DNA of 64,000 nucleotides from Anisodus tanguticus (taxonomy: Eukaryota > Streptophyta > Magnoliopsida > Solanales > Solanaceae), in the NCBI GenBank assembly GCA_034509755.1, contig CM067547.1:46526859-46590858 (forward strand), given 5' to 3'. Positions 34,004 to 44,546 of the stretch are shown piece by piece (the first letter of the stretch is position 1; each line of letters opens with the position of its first letter). The notes beneath the pieces were generated by a model, which did not search any database, was not told the origin of the DNA, and saw nothing but the letters and a program-made list of their open reading frames with translations. The position numbers and the translations under genes are program-made.

Positions 34004-37000
34004 ATGGCTATCCCTGATTCTTCCACACTTTCTGACGCCTCTACCTCCACAAATCCCACCACAAAGTCATCACCCCCGTTTCACCCCGCCCTTACTGTTT
34101 CCAACATCAAGAACCATATTCCCATTATTCTTGATCAAGAAAACAATCAGTATTCTCCATGGGTTGAACTTTTTCGCAATCATGCATGTCTCTATAACGT
34201 GCTTGACCATATTGATGACACTATTTACTAAGGGAGAATATGATACTTTGGCCACCATAATTCAACAGGCAGATCCGCTACCGAGTTTTAACAAAGCACG
34301 CTCACAATTGTTGCTCGAAGAAACCCGTCGTGCTAAGCAGGATGAGCATGCCCAGCAGGTGTTAGCTGTCGACACGTAACCCCAAGATCAGACGCCATCA
34401 GACAACTCTCAACAGCGGCAGGGCCGCGGCGGCAAGGGTGAAAAAGGCCGCGGCGGTAGAGGAGGTCGTGGTCGTGGCAAGGGTCGCGGTCAACAGAACC
34501 AACAGCAGCAACAACAACAGAGATCGCAAAACAACTGGGCCGCGGCTCCTCAACAGTTCGTCTACAGCGCCGCGGCGCCCAAGTACAGAGCCGCGACGCC
34601 CCAGTTCAGAGCCGCGACGCCAAGTCCATTCCAGTACCAGCAGCCATACAATTCGTATTCTTACCCCGGTTTGTTAGGCCCCGCTCCATCCCCACAGCAG
34701 GCCCACTTCATGCAAGGTCAGGTCCCGCAGCCCTCCTCCGGCATGACACCCATTGAGTTGGGTCAGGCGTTCAACACCCTCTCTATGCAACAGCCTGACA
34801 ATACTTGGTACATGGACTTAGGCACCACATCTCACGTCACCCAGTCTGCAGGTACTATTCCTAAACTGTTTAGTTTAAAGCATCCTCAATTTGTTACAGT
34901 TGGTAGTGGACAACGCATTCCAGTTAAGGGTTATGGTACCTTATACACACAACCTCCTCATCCACCCTTCTCCCTCAAAAACACCCTATATGCCCCACAC
35001 ATGATTAAGAACCTCATATATGTCCGCCAATTTACTCGTATTAATTCTGTCTCTGTGGATTTCGACCCTTTTGGTTTTACTGTGAATGATCTTAATACGG
35101 GGACACCTCTTACGAGATGCAATAGCACGGGGGATCTCTATCCATTCACTTCCACCTCCGCCCGGATCTTGCTCTCCCGTCACTCTAGCGGTGTTTCTTC
35201 TTCAACTTGGCATAATAGGCTTGTGTGTTGTTTGATGAATTTTCACACTACGTTTGGTTATACCCTCTTAAATTTAAATCAGAAGTGTTTGTCAAATTTC
35301 TTGAGTTTCGCAAGTTCATTCAAACACAATTTGGAAAAGGCATAAAATCATTTCAGTGCGATAATGGTCGTGAATTCAACAACTCTATGTTTCACCGCTT
35401 TTGTACCACTAATGGCATGGTCTTTTGCTTCTCCTGCCCTCACACCTCACCACAAAACGGTAAAGCTGAAAGAATCATCCACACCATTAACAATATGATT
35501 CGCACCGTATTGATTCATGCCTCCCTCCCTCCACCCTTCTGGGTCTATGCTGCTAAAATGTCAGAATACACTCTAAATATTCTCCCTACTAGCACTCTTC
35601 ACAATATGACCCCTACCGAAATCCTCTACCATAGAATCCCCTCTTATGATCATCTACGGATTTTTGGTTGTCTGTGCTATCCCAACCTTAGCTACACCGC
35701 CCCTTACAAGCTCGCTCCTAGGTCCACTCCATGTGTCTTTCTAGGATTCCCGCCGAACCATAGGGGCTATTTATGCTATGACTTGTCGACTTGTCAGATC
35801 CACATATCTCGTCACGTCACATTCGACGAGACCACATTCCCGTTTTCGAATCTTCCAAAATTCCAAAAACAGGACTACTCATTTCTTGACGAGTCTGCCA
35901 TCTCTCCCCTCATAATCGAACAACTCACATCCTCTGTTCCGTCGTCAGAGCCGCGGAGCCCAAACTTCAGAGAAGCCTGTCAACCTACTAGCGCCGCGAC
36001 TCTCGATCCATGAGCCGCGGCGCCTCTCGATCCAGGAGCCGCGGCGCCTCTCGATCCAGGAGCCGCGCGCCTCTCGATCCAGGAGCCGCGCGCTCTCGAT
36101 CCAGGAGCCGCGGCGCCTCTCGATCCAGGAGCCGCGACGCCTCTCGATCCAGGAGCCGCGGCGCCTCCGACGGCTTCGCCCCCACCTTCTCCTTATCCGA
36201 CTTTACCTCCCGTCTCAGACACCACTCCGTCATCCACTATCCCTACCCATCCAATGGAAACTCGTTCAAAGCATGGAATCTTCAAACCCAAAGTCCATTT
36301 CAACTTGTCTGCCCAAACCATCTCTCCACTTCTAAAGAACCCAAAATTGGCCAAACAAGACCCTAATTGGAATGCGGCTATGTATGAGGAATTCAATACT
36401 TTAACTAAACAGCACACGTGGGATCTAGTACCTAGACCTGAGGGGGTGAATGTCATTCGTTGTATGTGGCTATTTCATCACAAGTTCAGAGACAATGGGG
36501 ATCTTGAGAGGTATAAGGCCCGTCTTGTGGCTAATGGCACAAATCAGCAGAAGGGCATTGATTGTGGTGAGACCCGGCCGGTTGTCAAACCGGCTACCAT
36601 CCGCACAGTTTTGAGCATTGCCATGGGCAAACACGGCCGATCCATCGGCTTGATGTGAAGAATGCATTCTTACATGGGGATCCGAGAGACACGGTCTACA
36701 TGCATCGCCACCGGGGTTCACCCATCTAGCGAGTTCCTCACTATGTGTGCCATCTCCGTAAGTCACTATATGGCCGAGCGCAGGCCCCCCGTGCGTGGTA
36801 TGATCGCTTTGCCGGGTATATCTTGCAGATTGGGTTTGTATGCAAGCAAGAGTGATACATCACTTTTCATTTTTGATCGAGGTAGTAGCACCGCTTACTT
36901 ATTACTTTACGTGGATGATATTTTTCTTATCGCCTCCTCCGACGGATTGAAAATGAGATTATTGTCTTGCTCAAGTCCGAATTTGCAATGACCGATTTGG

Positions 37001-37830
37001 GGAAGCCGAGTTACTTTTTGGGGATATCGGTGACCAGGTGTCCGCAATAATATGTTCTTGTGTCGGCGTAAGTATGCGAAGAGATTGTGTACGGGGCTAA
37101 GATGGCGACCGCAAAGAGGTGCCTACTCCGGTTGATTCCAAATCTAAGCCGGTGCTATGGATGGTGCTCCGTCTACGATCCTACTCACGTATAGGAGCCT
37201 TGCGGGTGCACTTCGGTATCTCACATTTACCGGGCCGGACATAGCTTATGTTGTTCGGCAAGTGTGCTTATTCATGCATGCCCCGGGGAGTCTCGTTTCA
37301 TCGCTCTTAAGCGTATCATTCGATACATTAAGGGCACTCTTGATTATGGTTTGCACCTATACCCCTCCGCACCGGACATGTTGCTTTCATATACGGATGC
37401 AGATTGGGCGGGGTGTCCGGACACGCGACGCTCCACCTCCGCTTTTGTATTTTCTTAGGGGATAATCCGATTTCTTGGTCCGCAAGCGACAGGCTACCCT
37501 ATCTCGCTCCGGTCCGAGGTGAGTACAAAGGCGTTGCAAATGTAGTAGCCGAGATTTGTTGGCTCGAAATTTCTTGTTAGAACTCGGTGTCCTTTGCGTC
37601 GGGCATCTATTGTGTATTGTGATAACATCTCTCGCCATCTATCTTTCTCATAATCCGGTTCAACATCAGCGAATCAAGTATATTGAGATAGACCTACACT
37701 TCGTTCGTGAGAAAGTTGCGTTAGGCCATGTCAGAGTGTTACATGTTCCATCATCCTATCAGTATGCAGACATATTTACCAAAGGACTTCCCAGACAGTT
37801 ATTTCTTGACTTCAGATCCAGTCTCAGCGT
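34004..37830 (+). pseudogene. Copia gag-pol with deletions, a minisatellite and a decayed RT/RNase H end
   Basis: GAG starts at 34004 and is cut by a deletion around 34230. It resumes in another frame (KGEYDTLATIIQQADPLPSF) and ends in a Gly/Arg/Gln-rich segment. Protease: WYMDLGTTSHVT (34805), where Asp-Ser-Gly is usual. A second deletion near 35205 removes the pre-integrase/integrase junction. Integrase, linker and early RT share one frame from 35225 to 36658 (FQCDNGREFNN, SPQNGKAERIIHTINN), interrupted only by TGA at 36011-36013. From about 36600 the RT is full of small indels. YVDDI survives at about 36909, and RNase H fragments end near 37830. Confidence 0.93.
36001..36165 (+). repeat. 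24-bp minisatellite encoding (LDPGAAAP)n in the Copia polyprotein
   Basis: Seven units of TCTCGATCCAGGAGCCGCGG plus CGCC start at 36001, 36025, 36049, 36072, 36094, 36118 and 36142. Unit 3 lacks one base and unit 4 lacks two, so the frame is restored downstream. In the polyprotein frame each unit reads LDPGAAAP; unit 1 carries GGA to TGA, giving the stop. It lies in the variable linker between integrase and RT. A related AGAGCCGCGACGCC motif recurs in the gag C-terminal part (34590-34622). Confidence 0.93.
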
Positions 37831-37861
37831 CCGGCCTCCTCCCGCTCCGACTGAGGGGGTG

Positions 37862-38068
37862 TGTAAACGTGTAAATATAGGAAACAATATTTACCCTACC
37901 CATAATTAGAATATTTTCATATATTGTGTAAATATAATTATGGTAAGACTAGGATTCCTCTTTTGTATAGGCTTAGGATTCCTATTGAATAAGGGATGAA
38001 TATTGTACTCTATATATACATTGATATTAATGAAAGACTCTCCAAAGGGAGATTAATATCATCTTACA
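37862..38068 (+). repeat. 3' LTR of the 33661-38068 Copia
   Basis: 207 bp, nearly identical to the 5' copy, followed by the TSD GATAG. Confidence 0.95.
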
Positions 38069-38836
38069 GATAGTTAGTGTATAAATTTGTAATTTATCAT
38101 ATCAAATCTGATATTGTAACTCAATAACAAAAAAGAGTAATAACCTGCTATAATAGTTAAATTACACTTATAGTGCAAAACCTCTTTACACTGTTAATTA
38201 GTAAACTAAACTTAATCCTTATAATTACTTAAATGTACTGGGACTATTTACTGATTTCAGCTACTACTATAAACAGTTTCAGTTCTACGGATTGTTGGAC
38301 GTGAAAAATTTTGCAAAATCATACCACTGATTAGGTAATTATAATGTTTTTAATAAAATTTAATTTATAATCGGGTAAAACTGATAAGTCATCTACTATT
38401 ACAGACTAAACTGCATTAATATTATAAAAAAAAAAAGAACACATCAGTACATATAACTTAATTCCTACTAAAACTGACAGAACCCATGCACCATCTCTGA
38501 ATATTGGATTCTTTCCCTAACCTAATGTTCATATAGTTCATACACCTTAAATAATAAACGTATTTCTTCCTGTTATCCAAACAGAGCTACAAACTGGGGA
38601 GAAATTTATATGTCCCCTCCTCAATTCAAAAGAAGGAATTGCTAAGATAAAAACAATTATAGTTACGTACTTTTCCACTCTCCAGATGCTCAATTCGAAA
38701 CTCCTAAGAATATTACTGCTATTTCTAACCTGACATCAAGTATCAAATCTCAAAAGTGGATTTAAGATTTTAACTTAATGAGTATGCTGAAATCCCAATA
38801 TACAGCTATTCAATCTAATGGATTCAATATATATTA

Positions 38837-39090
38837 CTTTGTTTCAATTTCTGTGAATCTTTTCTGAGCACGAGAATCACACTTTATAACTTTGACCTTA
38901 AATTTTGATATAACTTTTTAAAGTTTGTAAAAATAAAATTTATATATTTAGAAACTACATTAAAAGCATTATAAGTCACAATAATTTATAATTCAAATAA
39001 TTTAGATAAAATATAAAGAAAATGTGGTTAAAGAACCATCTCATAGATTCCCTAAATAGTAAATGATTCACATAAATTGAAACAGATGGA
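38837..39090. mobile_element. Stowaway-like MITE
   Basis: Ends are imperfect inverted repeats: left CTTTGTTTCAATTTCTGTGA, right (reverse complement) CTCCATCTGTTTCAATTTATGTG. The interior is AT-rich and non-coding, flanked by TA dinucleotides. The ~254-bp size and CTCC-like ends fit Stowaway-type (Tc1/mariner) MITEs. Confidence 0.7.
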
Positions 39091-39670
39091 GTATTTATAT
39101 CCTTATAGTTTATTGTCTTTCAATTTTTGCAATTATATGATGTCCTTGTATTTCGATTATCGTATTAGTTTGATGTAGTTACTGTTCATTTTCTTAATAA
39201 TAATTTGTCATGCTTTCTATTGTATTTTGTGATGACTTCTTTATTTCTATTCATTCTTATTTGTTCTTCTTTGAAATGTCTTTTCTTGAGCCGAGTGTTT
39301 TTTAAAAATAACTTTTCTACCTTTCAAGATGTGGATAAGATCTGCATATATTATATCCTCTTCAGATTTTAGTTGTGAAATACGTATGTTGTTGATTGAT
39401 GAATTTTATATATATATATATATATGCGCATTGTCTGAAATAAAGTTATTAAGATTATATTCTATATCCACCCATGCTAAATCCAGACAGAAAGTTACCG
39501 ACAATTGCATTTTCTGGATTGGATAAGACGTGAAGGTGAAAAACTGCTTTGACCTGCGGACTGACGACTGTCTGTAAGTTTGAATCTTGATACATGCCAA
39601 AAGTCGCATCAGCGCTATTAAACACAAAAGATGCAATTAACCACACAAGATGAAGTTCTTACATTCACAC

Positions 39671-39878
39671 CGTCTCAATTTAACTGTATATTTTTTTTAT
39701 TTATCTCAAAAAAATATTTCTTTCTATATTTAGTAAATTTTTAAATTTTAAGATAATTTTAATATTATAAATTTTAAAAGATCATATATATCTTTAATTT
39801 AAGACCAGAAAATTCAAAAATATCTCTTTGATTTTTAAATTCTATGTCAAATTAAACTAAAACACTTAAATTGAGACG
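39671..39878. mobile_element. Short MITE with CGTCTCAATTTAA ends
   Basis: Left end CGTCTCAATTTAACTGT; right end reverse complement CGTCTCAATTTAAGTGTTTT. About 208 bp, AT-rich. The element at 50230-50440 has the same terminal sequence. Confidence 0.65.
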
Positions 39879-40137
39879 AAAAAGTAATAGATTTTCAAAA
39901 TTAGCTTCCAATCTAGCTCTGCGTCTTACATAGTGTTGCTAAACAACAACGTTTTACAACTCTAGTAGTTTTTGTTGGTTTAAAGCGATATCGACAGACT
40001 GAATCAAAATATGTTCTCTACAGATTCTAATTCGAAATAATACTACCACAACTCATGAGCGGAAAATGATCATTTAACGTACTGAGTTCAAAATCAATTA
40101 TTCATACTTATCTAAGTACAATTTTTAACATATATAT

Positions 40138-40588
40138 TGTTGTTATTCTGTATTCGATAATATAATTCAGAAAAGTAATTAATCAAAGTAAAAACAAAAA
40201 TTAAGAAGAAGCAAGAAAACGATGAACAAATCCGAGCCCATTGAATTCACAGTGTTTCCTTAAGAAACTTAATCCCCCAAGTATCCGAAGTTATAGATTA
40301 TTTCCTCTCAGGATAGAACAGATTGTCGTCACTGGTGTAGCGGTACCTCAAATGCCAGTATGCTGCGAACTCAAAGAAACAACCGAATCACACTTAGAAG
40401 TTTTCCGTTTTGTACAGAATTATGAATGCAGAAAGAAGAGAGATTGCGGAAATTTTTCGTAAGGAAAAAATATGAAGAATGACCTATTTATAGCCTACAA
40501 AATAAAGACTTGAAAGGGTGTGAAACCTTTTCCATGAAAATGTGCAATGGTTCATTTCTCATTCACACCAATTCATAAAACCTAATCA
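40138..40588 (-). repeat. 3' LTR of the minus-strand Copia
   Basis: About 451 bp, homologous to 42300-42720 throughout. Shared landmarks: GAATTCACAGTGTTTCCTTA, ACTCAAAGAAACAACCGAAT and TTTTCGTAAGGAAAAAAT. It has a ~20-bp segment missing from the 5' copy. Confidence 0.9.
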
Positions 40589-41099
40589 GAATGGGGAATG
40601 ACTATATGATGGAAACATGCATGAAAATAGTGTGATTCGCAAGTAAGGATTAATCACGTCTGGATAAGTAGATTTCCCTTTGAAACTTTCCGTAGTGAAT
40701 GCATATCGGATATACTTAGTCAATCGGTAGATTTGATATCATTGAAACTGTCAAACTTTAGTGTATATCTAGACAACATATGTTACACAATTAACCCTTA
40801 ATCGTCTTTGGTTCTCATGTTGTGTTCGTTTCTGCCATGAACACCGTCTGGTTTCATAAGTGCGTAGAGAATTGGCCTTACAAAATTCTCCTTGAAGCGG
40901 CCAACACTTCACACTTACAGATGTGATTTCTAAACGTGTTATCCCGTAGATACACTATTTGATATACCCCGTATCAAACTTAGAAATCATTAAAAGACTT
41001 CAATGCCTTATCCTTAGTACTAAACATTGTCTCATCACGAGAATGGATCAAAAAGTTGTGTTGACAATGTTGAACCGACATTGATAACTTTGTTTGATC

Positions 41100-42245
41100 T
41101 CCTTGAAACCTAGATTTTGGGATCTCCAGTCTTTTAGGTAGAGTTACTGCCATGATGACTTGTCCTCGGCCATAGTCTTACTGCCTTCGATAATTTCTCA
41201 ACTACCTCTCTAGTTAGGCCTTTTGTAAGTGGATCTGATACATTATCGCTTCACTTCACGTAGTCAATTGTGATAATTCCCCTAGAGAGTAGTTGTCTAA
41301 CGATTTTATGTCTCCGTCGTATATGACGAGATTTACAATTATACATAACGCTCCCAGCCCATCTAGTTGCCGCTTGACTATCGCAATGCATGCATATATA
41401 TGCTAACGGTTTAGGCTAAAATGAAATATCTTACATGAAATTTTGGAGTCATTCAACTTCTTCACCGGCTTTATCTAAGGCTATGAATTCAGCCTACATT
41501 GTATAGCAGGCAATGCAAGTTTGTTTGGACGATTTCCAAGACACCACTCCTCCATCAATTATGAATATGTATCCACTCATGGATTAAAATCAGTTGAACC
41601 TGTGATCCAGTTTGCATCCCAATATCCCTCAATAACTGCGAGATACTTAGTGTAGTGTAAAGCAAAGTCTTGGGTATGTTTTAAATATCCCAAAACTTGT
41701 TTCATTGCCATCAAATATAATTGACCTGAATTGCTTGTGTACCGACTCAATTTTCTTATAGCACAAGCTATGTAGGTTGTGTGCAATTAATGATATACAT
41801 TAAACATCCCAACACACGAGCATAATCCAATTGAGATATGCTTTGACTTTTATTCTTTGCAAGTGCAAGATTTATATCAATTGGAGTCTTTGCAACTTTG
41901 AAATCCAAGTACTTAAACTTGTCAAGTATTGCTTTGATGTGGTGAGATTGTGACAGTGCCAAACCTTGAGGAGTCTTATACATTTTAATGCCCAAGATTA
42001 AATCGGCAACTCCTAAATCTTTCATATCAAACTTGCTAGTTAGCATACACTTAGTAGCATCTATGTTGGCAAGTCATTACTTATTATCAGCATATCATCC
42101 ATATATAAGCAAACAATGACTATGTGATTTGGTGTATTTATAATGTACACACATTTATCACATTCATTAATCTGAAAACCATTTGACAACATTGTATGGT
42201 CAAATTTTGCATGCCATTGTTTGGGTGCTTATTTTAGTCCATATC
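41100..42245 (-). pseudogene. Copia RT (C-terminal) and RNase H remnant
   Basis: From about 42245 down the minus strand encodes the APKQWHAKFDHTM block, then the active-site box LYMDDMLI (about 42090), FDMKDLGVADLILGIKMYKT and LDYARVLGCLMYI. RNase H follows: GYWDANWITGSTD, SGYIFIIDGGVVSWKSSKQT, an AEFIAL block, then DPLTKGLTREVVEK near 41200. Several stops are present. Order and motifs are clearly Copia; a Tork-like clade is likely but not certain. Confidence 0.9.
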
Positions 42246-42299
42246 TTTACTGAAAATTAACAAAATACAGAATATAAAATATATTAAGTTTCTTAAGCT

Positions 42300-42720
42300 T
42301 GTTGTTATTATGAATTCGATAATATAATTCAGAAAAGTAATCAACCAAAGCAAAAACAGAAATAATTGAGAAGAACCAAAAAAATGATGAACAAATCCGA
42401 GTCCACTGAATTCACAGTGTTTCCTTAAGGAACTTAATCCCCCAAATATTTCGAGTTTATTGATTATTTTCTCCCAAGATAGAACGAATTATCGTCACCG
42501 GTGTAGCAATATCTCAAACGCTGATGTGCTACGAACTCAAAGAAACAACCGAATCACACTTAGAAATTTTATGTTCTTGTACAAAAATAGAAGAGAGATT
42601 TTTCGTAAGGAAAAAATCTAAAGAATAGCCTATTTATAACAGTAAAGGGTGTGAAACATTTTCCATAAAAAAAATGCAATGATTCATTTTCCATTCACAC
42701 TAATTCATAAAATCCTAACA
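42300..42720 (-). repeat. 5' LTR of the minus-strand Copia
   Basis: 421 bp. It joins RT coding DNA almost directly, with no primer-binding site. Confidence 0.9.
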
Positions 42721-42935
42721 TATACTCCATAAAATTAAAGCTAAAGCTAGTGAGTATGCATAAAAACACATGATCCACCCTACATCCGCTCTTGGATGTC
42801 AAATTTGCGATTGAGATTCTTTTCATCCATCTCTCTCTTCGTCATCTATTGTTCAAGATCAGTATTTAAATTGAGTGTGCTTTTTTAACGGACTATAATT
42901 GTGTGAAAAAATAGATTAGTTCGGGAGCGTTCTCT

Positions 42936-43188
42936 TTGTGAAGGGGAAAGTCCCAAAGGCGAAACCCCCCACCTATACCAGAGGCTCCTTGGCTAGGTGA
43001 GATGTAAATCGAGGGATATGCGCGAGTGGCAGCCCTGCAAGGGAGAGGACCAACGGGACATGAACCCAGCAACAACCCTTGCAATATTTCAGCAAAGACT
43101 GTCACCACACGGATTCGAACCCGCGACGTCGGAGTGGTTGTACCCCAATCACCTTGTCACTTACCAACTCGCCTGTGCCCCTGGGGGC
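42936..43188 (-). mobile_element. tRNA-derived SINE with perfect 18-bp TSD
   Basis: The insert is flanked by AGTTCGGGAGCGTTCTCT at 42918-42935 and 43189-43206. Read on the minus strand, the head has an RNA polymerase III A box (GGCGAGTTGGTAAG, about 43170-43157) and a B box (GGTTCGAATCC, about 43117-43107), then a non-tRNA body ending near CCTTCACAAA. The size (253 bp), pol III boxes and long TSD identify a SINE. The family name is not known to me. Confidence 0.92.
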
Positions 43189-43206
43189 AGTTCGGGAGCG
43201 TTCTCT

Positions 43207-44538
43207 CCTAGAGATAAACCTCCATGCAGGCGCAATAAACTGGTGAAAACATATCTTAACCCTAAATTTTCAATTTTGTTTATTTAATTTGGTAAGACTA
43301 AAAATCAAACGGCAAAGCACCAGTGCCAGGTGCAGGAAGTGTGTAGAAACTGACTTGTCATGATGTGTAGGGGCCTAATAAAAATGAACAGCATGGACAG
43401 CATCAGGCTTGAAGACTGTATTTAAAAAACACTACCTACTTTATATAGGCAAACATATATATGAAACGTTCAATAAAAAGCCCTACTTGCAAACCAACTT
43501 GCCTTCTTCTTTGCTTGTCCACTTAAATAAGAAAAAAGGGAGAGGCGGAACAACTTGCCTTTTCTTTGAACACCACACCAAGTTGAGAGCAGCTGTTTGA
43601 TTCATAAATCACGACGACTAATATTGCTACTATTTAACTTCTACTAGTACTATTTTAATTATTTTTATAAGAATAATTCATATCTTTTATTTTTATTTCT
43701 ATTTTCACCAGTCAACAAATGAACTAGTCCGACTTTTCTCGAAGCCCTTGCCCTAATACGGAAATTAAAATCCCGACGACACCATTTGCTATTATAAAAA
43801 GAACACTAGAGTATATTAAATGTCTTCCTATTTCACCAACAGGTTTCATTGTTCAAAAGCCATCACTTTTATTTATGATCAAAAATTAAAATAAAATAAT
43901 GCATCGTACTACAATATAATTTACTCTCGTTCATTGTGTTAAATGACCCTGGTTGCTAACGAAGTGGACATGTTCTGGATTATTCTAATTCATTTTCTAG
44001 TTAGTAATGTTTTTTTTAGATATTCAGAGGGTTCGTAACATTTGCTAACAAAAAACATTTTGTTGAAGGAGAAAAATTAAGATATGATCTTATCTTTGAT
44101 AATATCTCTAATATCAAAATTGGAGCACCACAAATTTATCACATTATGACCGTCAAGGGAAAAGAAAAAAAAATAACAAAAACTTTTTTGGAAAAAAAGA
44201 AGAAATTCTGGCAGAAATGCTGTTTTTAGCCCGGCTGTTGAGAGTTGAGACTGAATAGTTTCCACTATCCAAACAAAACTAGTATCGGCACTGAATACTT
44301 TCAACTTAATTATAGCAAAGATGAGGGGAAGAACAATACTAATAGGTAGTACATACTCCTCCTATTTGATTTTTCAAATGCATTATTCAAAGCGACACCA
44401 AAGGAAATTATAAACTTAGAACAACTGCCTTTATTTGAATTGGGAAATTCCCAACACTTTGAAGTGTGTAAAAATAGCTCAACGGTCAAATACATAGTTG
44501 AAACCGTCCTAAAAGCTACGAATTTAGGAGGCCTCTAA
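43207..44538. other. AT-rich intergenic DNA
   Basis: No gene, RNA or bounded element seen. Short frames on both strands have no recognisable motif. Confidence 0.5.
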
Positions 44539-44546
44539 GTTGAAAT

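Larger units (their letters stand above)
33661..38068 (+). mobile_element. Ty1/Copia retrotransposon, internally deleted (TSD GATAG)
   Basis: LTRs are at 33661-33866 (206 bp) and 37862-38068 (207 bp) and are almost identical, so insertion is fairly recent. TSD GATAG is at 33656-33660 and 38069-38073. The PBS TGGTATCAAGAGCC (33867-33880) follows the 5' LTR and the purine tract CTGAGGGGGTG precedes the 3' LTR. At 4408 bp with damaged coding DNA it is non-autonomous. Confidence 0.97.
38074..40137. other. AT-rich intergenic spacer with MITEs
   Basis: No credible gene. It holds two short inverted-repeat elements (38837-39090 and 39671-39878) and a (TA)n microsatellite at about 39407-39425. The remainder is AT-rich unique-looking DNA. 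Confidence 0.6.
40138..42720 (-). mobile_element. Internally deleted Ty1/Copia element, minus strand
   Basis: LTRs are at 42300-42720 (5') and 40138-40588 (3') in minus orientation. Both start TG(A/T)TAGG-TTTTATGAATT and end AATAACAACA, and each holds a TATA-like CTATAAATAGG on the minus strand (near 40480 and 42630). Flanks TATAT and TATAC may be a TSD with one change. The interior holds only RT end and RNase H; PBS, GAG, protease and integrase are deleted. Confidence 0.88.

Noticed and set aside
35988..36366. Ser/Arg-rich and Leu/Asp/Arg-rich proteins over the minisatellite
   Set aside because: They are other-frame readings of the 24-bp repeat. The polyprotein frame is the LDPGAAAP one.
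36441..37850. CHG-methylation decay as the cause of CTG loss
   Set aside because: Deamination would give TTG/TAG or CTA/CAA. The observed changes are CTG to CCG, CAG to CGG and single-base losses.
43100..43185. tRNA gene
   Set aside because: A and B boxes are present, but no closed cloverleaf is evident. The insert has SINE length and long TSDs, so it is a SINE head.
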